From: JAOSJT01 sp035914695
GTDB taxonomy: Bacteria; Bacteroidota; Ignavibacteria; SZUA-365
DNA length: 13,484 nucleotides
Assembly: GCA_035914695.1 (NCBI GenBank)
Contig: JAMIQH010000071.1
Span: 1 to 13,484 of the forward strand
Reading direction: 5' to 3'
Positions 1 to 9,500 of this stretch are shown here, in pieces (position 1 is the stretch's first letter; each line of letters opens with the position of its first letter). The notes under the pieces are model-generated. The model ran no database searches. It saw only the letters and a program-made list of their open reading frames with translations, and had not been told where the DNA came from. The position numbers and the translations under genes were made by a program.

Positions 1-18
1 CCCCAGTATTACACGGCA

Positions 19-777
19 TTGCGCAGCGAACGCGCAATGCCGACAGCAATAGCAACCATCCTCTCGTGGCTGATGCACTCCGACGGTGACATCAGCAATG
101 CGGAAGCGGCGTATCTGGATGCCTTCCGATCGCAGCAGGGGGTGGAGGATGCGTTGATGTGGGAAATAGCCCACATCGGATCCAACGCGGCGACACATGA
201 ATTGCGTTTAGCCCTTGAATTGATTCATCGCTTTCTCGCCGCCGATGCCCGCTGGTTGCTTCTGGATCTGATTCTGGGAATGATATTGGTCGATGGTAAA
301 ATCCACCTTTCGGAAAAGGTGATTCTGGAATTGCTCGTCGACGCCTTGCATATCTCCAGGGCTGATTTCCTGAGGCATTTTCGTGAGATTGTCGGCAAGG
401 AATACGCACCAACAGGTGATCCGAGTTCGGCGCACTGGTGGTCGGCTCAGGAGAAGCAACAATCCAAATCAAATCAACAAAAACAAGAGGAAGATCAGGC
501 GTGGGAAGAGCGCGAGCGAAAGGAAAAGGAAGAGCAACAGCGGGAGCGCTCGCGGCAGTCAGCGGGAAAGGGTAGTAGCATAAATCGAATCAAGGCATTG
601 GCGACTCTCGGACTCGAAGAGGACGCTACAATGGCTGACATTCAAAACGCCTATCGGCGGTTGGCGATGGTCCACCATCCAGATCGCTTTCAAAATCTTG
701 GTCCAGAAGCGCAGAAAGCGGCGCATGAAACCTTTATTCGAATACAGAACGCATACGAGTTGCTGAGGGCCGCATGA
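19..777 (+). CDS. TerB-like protein with C-terminal J domain
   Basis: Residues about 7-125 form a helical TerB-like region with two similar acidic turns, SDGDIS (21-26) and VDGKIHLSE (91-99), the pattern of the two halves of a tellurite-resistance TerB fold. Residues about 143-187 are a charged Gln/Glu/Arg/Lys-rich linker. The last 65 residues are a J domain with an intact HPD motif (H220-P221-D222), so it could stimulate an Hsp70. DjlA has the same TerB-then-J order but also an N-terminal membrane segment, which is absent here. TerB proteins are subunits of the Shango defence system. The start is uncertain: TTG at 19 or ATG at 37 have no clear ribosome binding site, and the frame is open back to base 1, so the gene may begin outside the window. 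It overlaps the next gene by ATGA. Domain call firm; defence role inferred from neighbours. Confidence 0.85.
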   Translation: MRSERAMPTAIATILSWLMHSDGDISNAEAAYLDAFRSQQGVEDALMWEIAHIGSNAATHELRLALELIHRFLAADARWLLLDLILGMILVDGKIHLSEKVILELLVDALHISRADFLRHFREIVGKEYAPTGDPSSAHWWSAQEKQQSKSNQQKQEEDQAWEERERKEKEEQQRERSRQSAGKGSSINRIKALATLGLEEDATMADIQNAYRRLAMVHHPDRFQNLGPEAQKAAHETFIRIQNAYELLRAA

Positions 778-1712
778 AGGATTTATACAAGCGTCTGGGA
801 ATACAAGCCAATGCCTCGCTGGAGGAGAGGAAACGTGCCGTGGCACGTACGGAAGATGTTTCCGACAGATTCGATGCGAGCGCAGTTCTATTCAACGAGC
901 ATAGAAAGAGGATTTACGATCATCATTACAGGACTGTGCAGTCCGTTGCCACGATACGCGCGTTGGCTGGGATCAGCACATCGGAGTTCTGGAATGAAAC
1001 CACGTATGGCGACTTTATTGTACAAAAGACCCCTCCTTTCGCTGCGTCAAATGGTACGAGCACGCATTACGGGGCGCAATCCACTAGCGGCAGCGAACCA
1101 TGGTGGCAGGACGTACTCTACCGCTTGGCTGGCTTTGGAATCATTGTGCTCGTCTTGTGGCTCCTCTCTCTCCTTGGCAAATGTGGGGATGACAACACGA
1201 ATACCACGAACTACGAAGAACCCAGCTATGAACAATCGGCACCGGCTTCTGACGCTACATACGGATACGAATACGAAACGCCTGCGGAGGATTATACCGC
1301 GATCGAAGAACCACAATTCAACGAACCGGAATTACCCCTGCCACGAAATGGTAAAGTTTGGAGCGAGTACGGTAATCGAATTGCGCCATTGCGTATAACG
1401 GTGCCGGATTATGGAAATCACTATTATGTGAAATTGTTGCGTGGTGAAATCGTTATCCTGGCCGTGTTCATCCACAGCGGTCGCACCGTCAACGTGAACA
1501 TGCCGCTCGGTACCTATGAAATGAAATACGCGTATGGTACGACATGGTATGGACTTGACCATCTCTTCGGCCCCGAGACCGTGTACAATCTCGCCGAGGA
1601 CCAGTTCGAATTTTACAGAGAAGGATCCTACGTGCAAGGAGTGCAAGTAGAACTCATCCTGCAGCAGAATGGAAATCTATCCACAACAACAATCTCTGCC
1701 GATCAATTCTGA
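774..1712 (+). CDS. Membrane protein with degenerate J-like N-terminus
   Basis: The protein has 312 residues. Residues 1-65 resemble a J domain (LYKRLGIQANAS at the start, HRKRIYDHHY at 43-52) but have no HPD motif, so stimulation of an Hsp70 is unlikely. One hydrophobic segment at about 114-135 (core GFGIIVLVLWLLSLLG) should span the membrane. A Tyr/Glu/Pro-rich low-complexity stretch follows (about 139-190). The C-terminal part (about 191-305) looks like a compact beta-rich domain, with PLGTYEMKYAYGTTWYG at 245-261 and an FGPET turn at 265-269; I do not know a named family for it. The ATG overlaps the preceding stop (ATGA), with GAGGG at 765-769 four bases upstream, so it is translationally coupled to the TerB/J gene. 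It holds the place where Shango has an ATPase, but no Walker motif is present. Function unknown; probably a membrane partner of the TerB/J protein. Confidence 0.72.
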   Translation: MKDLYKRLGIQANASLEERKRAVARTEDVSDRFDASAVLFNEHRKRIYDHHYRTVQSVATIRALAGISTSEFWNETTYGDFIVQKTPPFAASNGTSTHYGAQSTSGSEPWWQDVLYRLAGFGIIVLVLWLLSLLGKCGDDNTNTTNYEEPSYEQSAPASDATYGYEYETPAEDYTAIEEPQFNEPELPLPRNGKVWSEYGNRIAPLRITVPDYGNHYYVKLLRGEIVILAVFIHSGRTVNVNMPLGTYEMKYAYGTTWYGLDHLFGPETVYNLAEDQFEFYREGSYVQGVQVELILQQNGNLSTTTISADQF

Positions 1713-1737
1713 GTACTACCACTGACATACAGCCACC

Positions 1738-4700
1738 ATGCAGTATCACGCATCCTACATACTCGAGAATTTATGGCGCAAAGCGCTGAATCCTGTCAAC
1801 GATGAAGTACGCGAACGCACGGAAATTCTCCTCAAAAAGCTCTCCAGCTTCGATCTGACCACCGAGGATGGCTATAGAAGCGCCGGCCGTGTCGACGATC
1901 CCGTTCTCGCGGCGTTGAGCAACACAATATCGCGAGGTACACCGACACGGCCTTCGGTTCGTGTGGAGGAAACACTGGCGTCGCTCATCGACGGCGCAAC
2001 CCGCAAAGACCATGATGTGTACGGTATCGTATTCGAGTATCCGGAGTTCACGGCGGAATTCCTGCAAATGTATCGCCGTTCCCTGTGCGCCGTCGATCCA
2101 CGATTACCATTCGGTGAATCCTCCGCGCCACGTGCCTTGCTCGCGCAACTCGGTAGCGACTTCGAGAAGAATTTCCTGCTCGAGCGTATCCCCGCACTGT
2201 TGGGTACGCACATCGCCCAACTGCTGCAGCCCCAGAGGGATTTCGAGAGCATCGTTCAGAGCAATGATTTTCGCGATCAGCGGGCGGATTTCACGCTGGA
2301 ATTCCCTTGGAAAATAGCGGGAAAGCAGGGACTGATTATCGAGATCGACGGGGAGCAGCATACCAATGCTGCACAAGCATCGCTTGACAAGCAGCGCGAC
2401 GCCACCGCGGATAGAAAGGGTTGGAAAACCATCCGCATTGCTACTTCACAGTGGGCCGCGCTTTCTGCGAAATTGTCGTTTTTCAACGACCATCAGGACA
2501 ACAGCTATTTTCAAATGCTCCGCCTGAATGTCGACAGCCCCCTGTACGCCAGTTCTCAATCGCGGCTCGCCATGCAATTGTGCCTCGCGCCCATTGCCAT
2601 AGCACGAGTGCAAAAAGCCATTGCCGAACTGCTGCTGCGCGGCGCACTGAACCTGAACGAGGATTGCTGGCGCATCGCGGTCATTGAACGGGACGTACCC
2701 TGTGGCGAACTCGCGTTGCGGGATTTCTCCGAATTGCTTCAGCACTTTTTCGATCTCGAGGGAATGGGGCGCAAGGCGCCGGAGATGGAAATCGACGTCT
2801 ACACCACTCCGGAATTCCTCAACGCGCAATTGCATCGTTGTTCGGAGAAAAATCCCCGAATTCTCGACCAGACCTGGGACGGCGGGTCGGCCTACAACCT
2901 GATTCTCGATGTGTCCATGCTTCAGCGAGCGGGTATGTCGGATACGCTCGACCATGACTACAGCACGGCGTACTATACCATCCGTAGTGTGTACACGGAC
3001 GAGCGGGCGCGGACTTTTCATACACACGATGTCATCACGTATCGCGATATCGCGCACGCCACCGATACCGAGAAGTGGGACATCGAGCCGGAAGCCGAGG
3101 AGATACTGCGGTATTTCCTGAGGAATTGGTTTCGCAAGCTCGAATTCCGTCCAGGTCAGTTGGCCATACTCGGTCGAGCGCTCAAAGGAAAAAGCGTGGT
3201 CGGTTTGTTGCCCACCGGTGGTGGCAAGTCGCTCACGTATCAAATGGCCTCGTTGCTGCAACCGGGGGTGACGCTCGTCATCGATCCGATCATTTCGCTC
3301 ATGAAGGATCAGGTGGATGGTTTGCGTCGCAACTGGATCGACGCGTGCAGCTTCGTGAACTCCACATTGAATACGAAGGAACGGCGGGAAGCGCTGCGCC
3401 GGTTCACGCATGGCGAAGTGCTGTTCTGCTTCGTATCGCCGGAGCGCCTGCAGATACAGGAGTTTCGCGCAACCCTGCAGCAGATGGCTGAAGACAAGGT
3501 GTTTTTCAGCTATTTCGTCATCGACGAGGCGCACTGCGTGTCGGAATGGGGGCATGATTTTCGCACATCCTATCTGCGCCTCGGGTCCAACGCCAGGAGG
3601 CACTGCAAGACGCGGAATCTCGATTCCATTCCCATGTTCGGCCTTACGGCCACGGCTTCCTTCGACGTACTGTCCGATGTGCAACGCGAACTGAATGCAT
3701 TGAGTGAGCATGCTGTCGAGGCCAATACCATTACGGAGAATTCGGTCGTTCGTCACGAAACGGTCAATCGACCGGAATTGTATTTTCGCATCCTTCCCTT
3801 AGAGCTGGACGAGATCGAGTACAATGATGATTGGAAGGCCAAGGAAGCATTGGGTCGCGCTAAAAAGGAAGCGCTCGCGAACGATCTCAGACGCCTTCCA
3901 CGCGAAATCGCCGCGCTGCAACAACAAGCGCACATCGATCGGGAGGTCGTCATTCCCGATTACACGGAGGGAAAATTCACTGCCGAGGATTGCCTCATGG
4001 CGGGAATTGTGTTTTGTCCGCATCGTTCCTGGGAATTCGGTGTGACGGATAGATACAAATCTGATGCGTCAAGAAAGGGCATACTCGATTTCCTGCAATC
4101 GCAACATTCCCCAGCGCTGAAACTGGGATGGTTCATGGGTAGCGCTGGCGACGGCGAGGCAATTTCCCGAGCGGTACAGCAGGATTCGTTGAACAATCAG
4201 GATCGCTTCCTGCACGATGATTTTCACCTCATGGTCGCGACCAAGGCCTTCGGCATGGGTATCGACAAGCCGAACATTCGTTACACCTATCATATCAACT
4301 ATCCACAGTCGTTGGAGAGTTTTGTGCAGGAAGCGGGTCGTGCCGGTCGTGATCGAAAGTTCTCGGTATGCACCATCCTCCACAACGATCAGGAATTCCG
4401 GCTGCGGAATACGACATCGAAGCTCTGTATTGATCGCGACATCCTGACGTATTTCCATTCCAACAGCTTCAGAGGGGTGGACAAGGAGATGTCGATACTC
4501 GACGAACTCCTTGAGGGAATACACCGGGATGGTGTGACCAACGCCAGATTGGTCGAAAACCTTGTGCAGGCAGAGTACGAGCTTGCGATCCAAGCGAATC
4601 TCTGGCCGAAAGAGAATCCGCACCTCTTGTACATCAACCAACTGGATGGAGAAAATGTTGGCTACATCGACCTGAAGAACGGTGGAAAATATCCCGATGC

Positions 4701-5952
4701 GGCATTCGGTGACGCGATTATGGCGGTCGATATTCTCACGTTCATCGCCGATGCCGTAACCTCCGCTGCCAGCACTGCGGGAACAGGACTAGTTACATGG
4801 TTGAGAAAGGAATCGGAAAGCACCGTGCAACCGGGAATCAAGGAAGTCCTCGCCTCGCTCGAGCCCGGGCAATCGACAGCGTTGGTATTGGAATTCACGA
4901 ACGACGTCAAACGGAGGGAGAAAGCCCTCTCCGATCTTCTCCTCAAGCACTCGAAAAAACCGATCGATGGAAAGGTTATCGCTCGCTTCTCCTCGTTGAA
5001 TTGGCAGCAGGTCGTGCAAAAGTGTGCCGAGTTAGGGGTGGCCATGAAGGAGCTTTCAACAGCGGAACAGAACGCACTGAAGGAATGCACGATCAGCAGA
5101 CGGGACAAGAACGATACGGAAAAAGCCATCTATCGTCTCAGCATTCTCGGGATCGTTCGCGATTACACCGTTGATTACAACTCCAACAGTTTCACTCTCA
5201 CGATCGCGCGACGCTCGAAAGAAGAAATTATCGAGTCGATTCGCGCGTACATGCGTCTGTATTATTCCGAGGTTAGGACGGAAGAAAAAATGGTCGAACT
5301 TCGGTCAAAAATGAAAAAGGATGCTCTCCGTGACAGCCTGCGCTTCTTGATCGAATTCATCTATCTGGAAGTTGCCGAGCGGCGTAAAGTCGCAATCGAT
5401 ACAATGAATATGGCATGCCGCGAAGGTGTACTTGAGAGCGGTGACATGAGGTTCAAGGAGTTTCTGGATCTCTACTTTAATTCACTGTATGCTCGACGCG
5501 AATATCTTCCGGAGGACACGAAGGACGGAATTATCGAGGATGTGACTATAGTGTGGAAGTATATCGACATCGTTCACGAGGGCTCGCAGATCACCAATCT
5601 CAAACACCTCCGGGGTGCCTGTATCCGTCTTCTCAACATGTATCAGAAGAAGAACCCGGTGTTCCTTTTACTCAAGGCCTTCGCCCAGCTCGTTCTCGAG
5701 CCCGAGAATGCCGCACTCGTGGAGGACTCGCGAGAAGCGCTGGTCGAGGGTTTTCGCGCCTACGTCTCGGGCAGTGCCGTCGATGGAATGCAGTATGAAC
5801 ACGTTGTAAACGAGTACCGGGAGCGTATCAAGCGCTTCACTAACGATGCTCGTGTCCATACGCTGCTCGATCAGTTGGTCGCCGAACTCGTGCTCGATTA
5901 TCATATTCAATGGATACAAAAATTCAATATGAGGATGCTGCAAGATGTCTGA
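1738..5952 (+). CDS. RecQ-family helicase with N-terminal PD-(D/E)XK nuclease domain
   Basis: The protein has 1404 residues. Residues about 140-240 carry a DUF559/Vsr-like nuclease signature: DFTLEF (D184), then IEIDGEQH (E202, D204, H208) and GWKTIRI (228-234). A full RecQ-type helicase core follows: FRPGQ (470-474), Walker A LPTGGGKS (491-498), DEAH box (D596-H599), the RecQ aromatic loop VSEWGHDFR (601-609), GLTATA (635-640), ATKAFGMGID (834-843) and QEAGRAGRD (864-872). A charged, probably coiled-coil insertion (about 690-745) separates the two RecA lobes. No RecQ zinc cluster follows the core; a winged-helix-like stretch (about 1120-1157, IYRLSILGIVRDYTVDY) and a helical tail complete it. 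It should unwind and possibly cut DNA. TerB plus RecQ-like helicase resembles Shango, but I cannot confirm orthology to SngC. The ATG at 1738, 25 bases after the previous stop, has no clear ribosome binding site. Confidence 0.9.
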   Translation: MQYHASYILENLWRKALNPVNDEVRERTEILLKKLSSFDLTTEDGYRSAGRVDDPVLAALSNTISRGTPTRPSVRVEETLASLIDGATRKDHDVYGIVFEYPEFTAEFLQMYRRSLCAVDPRLPFGESSAPRALLAQLGSDFEKNFLLERIPALLGTHIAQLLQPQRDFESIVQSNDFRDQRADFTLEFPWKIAGKQGLIIEIDGEQHTNAAQASLDKQRDATADRKGWKTIRIATSQWAALSAKLSFFNDHQDNSYFQMLRLNVDSPLYASSQSRLAMQLCLAPIAIARVQKAIAELLLRGALNLNEDCWRIAVIERDVPCGELALRDFSELLQHFFDLEGMGRKAPEMEIDVYTTPEFLNAQLHRCSEKNPRILDQTWDGGSAYNLILDVSMLQRAGMSDTLDHDYSTAYYTIRSVYTDERARTFHTHDVITYRDIAHATDTEKWDIEPEAEEILRYFLRNWFRKLEFRPGQLAILGRALKGKSVVGLLPTGGGKSLTYQMASLLQPGVTLVIDPIISLMKDQVDGLRRNWIDACSFVNSTLNTKERREALRRFTHGEVLFCFVSPERLQIQEFRATLQQMAEDKVFFSYFVIDEAHCVSEWGHDFRTSYLRLGSNARRHCKTRNLDSIPMFGLTATASFDVLSDVQRELNALSEHAVEANTITENSVVRHETVNRPELYFRILPLELDEIEYNDDWKAKEALGRAKKEALANDLRRLPREIAALQQQAHIDREVVIPDYTEGKFTAEDCLMAGIVFCPHRSWEFGVTDRYKSDASRKGILDFLQSQHSPALKLGWFMGSAGDGEAISRAVQQDSLNNQDRFLHDDFHLMVATKAFGMGIDKPNIRYTYHINYPQSLESFVQEAGRAGRDRKFSVCTILHNDQEFRLRNTTSKLCIDRDILTYFHSNSFRGVDKEMSILDELLEGIHRDGVTNARLVENLVQAEYELAIQANLWPKENPHLLYINQLDGENVGYIDLKNGGKYPDAAFGDAIMAVDILTFIADAVTSAASTAGTGLVTWLRKESESTVQPGIKEVLASLEPGQSTALVLEFTNDVKRREKALSDLLLKHSKKPIDGKVIARFSSLNWQQVVQKCAELGVAMKELSTAEQNALKECTISRRDKNDTEKAIYRLSILGIVRDYTVDYNSNSFTLTIARRSKEEIIESIRAYMRLYYSEVRTEEKMVELRSKMKKDALRDSLRFLIEFIYLEVAERRKVAIDTMNMACREGVLESGDMRFKEFLDLYFNSLYARREYLPEDTKDGIIEDVTIVWKYIDIVHEGSQITNLKHLRGACIRLLNMYQKKNPVFLLLKAFAQLVLEPENAALVEDSREALVEGFRAYVSGSAVDGMQYEHVVNEYRERIKRFTNDARVHTLLDQLVAELVLDYHIQWIQKFNMRMLQDV

Positions 5953-6505
5953 AAGCGTACACGATAAACTCCTGTTGCTGCAGCAGGAGCTGGAAACACT
6001 CTCCACGGTGAAATCGCAGATGGAGAAAGCCGGGAAAATCTCGGCTTCGCTGCTCGCTTCCGCCTCCGAAGCGATGAAAAAAGCGTCACTGGTTCTGACC
6101 AGCGCGGACGATTTGCGCGACTCGACGAGCAAACTTATCGAGCGCACCGACGCCGTGGATTTTGCGACGTGGTTGACCAACATTCGCCAGCAGGTGACAA
6201 CGAGTCTGAGTGAATTGGAAGCGGCGCTGAAGGAACACAACACTGCGGTGGTGAAATCCATTCAGGAAGAGTACGAAGGACTCGCCACGCAGCAGAAGGC
6301 GGCGTTCGAACAACAGCAGCAACAGTTGAAAGGGATCGAGCAGTCCATGCTCAGAGAGATTCAGGATGTCGAAAGCTCTCTCCGCCACACACTCGAGGAG
6401 CAACAGCGTGGAACCAATACAAAGCTGCTCATACTGCTCATTACGGCGGTGATCGGTGCGGGCGCCGCTGTGTTCGCAGCGATCTGGCCCTTCGTGTCGC
6501 GATAA
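5945..6505 (+). CDS. Small coiled-coil protein with C-terminal membrane anchor
   Basis: The protein has 186 residues. Most of it (about 5-155) is polar and helical with heptad-like spacing, including a run of five glutamines at 123-127, so long coiled coils are likely. The only hydrophobic segment is at the very C-terminus (about 160-183, core LLILLITAVIGAGAAVFAAI) with a short WPFVSR tail, which suggests a tail-anchored protein with its body in the cytoplasm. There is no signal peptide or enzymatic motif. The ATG lies 8 bases inside the end of the helicase gene, with GAGG at 5931-5934, so it is coupled to the helicase. It is the last gene of the first block; 63 bases separate it from drmA. 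I recognise no named family. A membrane-tethering or sensor role is only an inference. Confidence 0.72.
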   Translation: MSESVHDKLLLLQQELETLSTVKSQMEKAGKISASLLASASEAMKKASLVLTSADDLRDSTSKLIERTDAVDFATWLTNIRQQVTTSLSELEAALKEHNTAVVKSIQEEYEGLATQQKAAFEQQQQQLKGIEQSMLREIQDVESSLRHTLEEQQRGTNTKLLILLITAVIGAGAAVFAAIWPFVSR

Positions 6506-6515
6506 TTCGCCCGTG

Positions 6516-6544
6516 TTGGTGAAAGACATGATTCTGAATAATCA
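6516..6544 (+). promoter_or_regulatory. Possible weak promoter before drmA
   Basis: The gap between the two gene blocks becomes AT-rich. TTGGTG (6516-6521) and TAATCA (6539-6544), 17 bases apart, loosely resemble a sigma-70 promoter about 25 bases before the drmA start. Both boxes are poor matches and could be chance. If real, block B could be transcribed independently of block A. Confidence 0.18.
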
Positions 6545-6555
6545 ATAAGAATAGC

Positions 6556-6568
6556 GGAAAGCTTTTCC
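6556..6568 (+). repeat. Short inverted repeat abutting the drmA start codon
   Basis: GGAAA (6556-6560) and TTTCC (6564-6568) are perfect complements around a GCT loop, ending directly before the drmA ATG at 6569. The left arm includes the only purine-rich stretch that could serve as ribosome binding site. A five-base stem is weak, so it may be chance; it is too small to be a terminator. Confidence 0.2.
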
Positions 6569-9500
6569 ATGCGCAACACACTTCTCCATCAGATCCATCT
6601 CGAACTCCACGGTCCCGCGGGCGGGCCGGCGGAGGAGGTGGACGAGAGCAACATCATCAATCGCTATGTGCTGGGACTGGTGGCGCCTAGGAAGCATGCC
6701 AATGCGGAGATGGAGTTGCTGTTCGAGGAGCAGCCGACCGCGCTCGCTGTTGCGGACGAAGGACGCGACGATGCCATCGACTGCGTTGCGCCGGAAGGAG
6801 ACGATGGCCGCAGCGATGCCGCCGCGCCGTTGCGCGACTCTCTCACCCCATCGTCCATCGGCTTCAGCTGCGGCGTGGATGCCGCGGCTGGCGCTCTCCG
6901 CGTCACCGCGCACTGGGGCAGCTACGAACGTGGGGAAAGTGCCACGCAGCGCAATGAAAAAACGGAGAAGCCGCGCAACGTATGGAAACGGCGTGAACGC
7001 GGCGGCCTGTGGCATGAATTGCCGCTGCGCGAGGGGCCCATCGCTGCGCTGTACCCCGATGCGGAGCAAACGGCGGTGTACCTCACGGGCATGCTCCGGC
7101 GGCATGAGGGCGTGTTGCTGCTCACGCTGTTTCTGGTCAATGGTCAGGAGGCGCTGGATCCCGCGCGCGCGGGCGACCGCTGGCTGTTTCAGCCACGTAT
7201 CGTGGCCGAGGGCGTGGATGGCGGGGCGGTGTTCGTCAAACGCGGACTGTACCATCGCGCCGATAACATGGAACCTCTGGACGCGCAGGAACTCTCCGCC
7301 CTCGACATGCTCTACCGCCGCCGCGTGGAATTCGCCAGCGGTCACGGCTCCGCCGTGCATGCCACTGTGCACCCGGGAGATAGCACGCGCGCAACCCGCA
7401 TCGAAAGCCGCGCCGTTCCGATGTATGAAGTGGCAGCCACCACGCCGCGCACGGCCCAGGACGACGCGCGCCTTCTCCCCCTGTTGCTGGACATGCGCGA
7501 ACTCGCCGCCGCTCCCACCTCCGTCCTCATCGACGCGCTGCGACCCCTGCCCGACGCCTATCGCGCGTGGATAGAGGAGCAGCGGGTCCGCATTGCAAAG
7601 GAAGACGATCTGGCCGCGCATGAGGTCGCCGCCACCGCTGCCTTGCATGATTGCGAGCGGGCCTGCGCGCGCATCGAAGCGGGCATCGCATTGCTGGCCA
7701 ACGACGAAGCGGCGCGCGAGGCCTTTCGTTTCACCAATCGCGTCATGCATCAGCAGCGCGTGCGCGGCATATTCACGCGCCACGTGCGGCGCGGGGAACC
7801 CAAGACTTTCGAAGAGGTGGACATCCCGAAAAACCGCAGTTGGTATCCATTCCAGCTCGCGTTCGTACTCATGAACCTACCCTCGCTTGTCGATGTGCGG
7901 CATCCCGAGCGCAGCGGCGACGTGGCGCAGGCGGATTTGCTCTGGTTTCCCACCGGCGGCGGTAAAACCGAGGCCTATCTCGGTCTCGCGGCTTTCACCA
8001 TGGCCATTCGACGCCTGCAAGGGACGGTGGACGGCTACGATGGCATGCACGGCGTGTCGGTGCTCATGCGCTATACACTGCGCGTGCTCACGCTGCAGCA
8101 ATTCCAGCGCGCGGCGGCCCTGATCTGCGCCTGCGAAATGGAGCGCCGCACGGCGGCGGCCAGCGGCGACGGTCGCTGGGGCAACGAGCCCTTTCGCCTT
8201 GGCCTGTGGGTCGGCGGACGCAGTACGCCCAACAGCATCGCCGAAGCCGACGAAGCGGTGAAGCAACACCACAATGCCGGAACGTGGGCGCCAGGTGGTA
8301 CAGGCGCCTCGCCGCATCAGATCACCAACTGTCCCTGGTGCGGCGCTGCCATTCGCCCCGGCCGTGATATCGAGGTCGAAACCTTCAGTCAAGGCCGCGC
8401 CCGCGTCCTCGTGTATTGCTCCGATCCCGATGGATGTTGTCCTTTTTCCAAGCGCGAGAATGAAGGAGAGGGGATTCCCGTCCTCACCGTGGACGAGGAA
8501 ATCTACCGTCGCCTCCCAAGCATGCTCATCGCCACGGTGGACAAATTCGCGCAAATGCCCTGGAACGGGAAGGTGCAAATGCTCTTCGGCCGCGTGCAGG
8601 GCTATTGCCCGCGGCATGGCTTCACGTCGCCAGAAATCGAGGAAACGTCCAAGCACAATATGACGCGCCGACTGCCCGCCACCGCGCTGCGCCCGCACGC
8701 GCCCCTGCGCCCGCCCGACCTCATCATTCAGGACGAGCTGCATTTGATCAGCGGTCCTCTCGGTACACTTACCGGCCTGTACGAAACCGCCATCGATACC
8801 TTGTGCTCCTGGCAGGCACACGGCGCCACGGTGCGCCCACGCATCGTGGCTTCCACCGCCACTGTGCGCCGCGCGGGCGAACAGGTGTCGCGCGTATTCG
8901 CCCGCGACTTGTCGATTTTCCCGCCGCATGGGCTCGATGTGGAGGACAATTTCTTCGCGCTGCAGCGCAACGGCGCCGATGGGCCTCCGGGCCGGTTGTA
9001 CGTGGGCATTTGCGCGCCGGGCCAGCGCATCAAGGCGGTGATGATCCGTCTGTACACGGCCATTCTCGCGGCATCGGAAGCGCAGTATCGCCTGCATGGC
9101 GCGGCCATGGATCCGTGGATGACCTTGGTGGGCTATTTCAATTCGCTGCGCGAACTCGGTGGCATGCGCCGCGTGGTGGACGACGATATTCAGGCCCGCC
9201 TCTGGCGCATGGAGGATCACGGCCTCGGCAGCCGTCGTCAGCCCAAGACCAGCGAACTCACTTCCCGCCTGGACGCCACGGAAATTCCCGCCATTCTCGA
9301 CGAAATGGACGTGACCTTCGATCCGCAGAAGGAGGAAGAGAACAGGGTGGCCCGCAAGAACAATCAGCGCCCCCCGCATCGGCGGCCCATCGACGTGCTG
9401 CTGGCCACCAACATGATTTCGGTGGGCGTGGATATCGGACGCCTCGGTCTGATGGTGGTAGACGGTCAACCCAAGACCACCGCCGAGTACATTCAGGCCA

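Noticed and set aside
2446..3756. Open frame of about 436 codons on the minus strand, opposite the RecQ-type helicase
   Set aside because: It covers the helicase core, which has unmistakable motifs on the plus strand; the antisense product resembles nothing.
6499..6510. GCGA-TAAT-TCGC inverted repeat at the stop of the coiled-coil gene as a terminator
   Set aside because: Only four base pairs, partly inside the coding sequence, with no following T-run.
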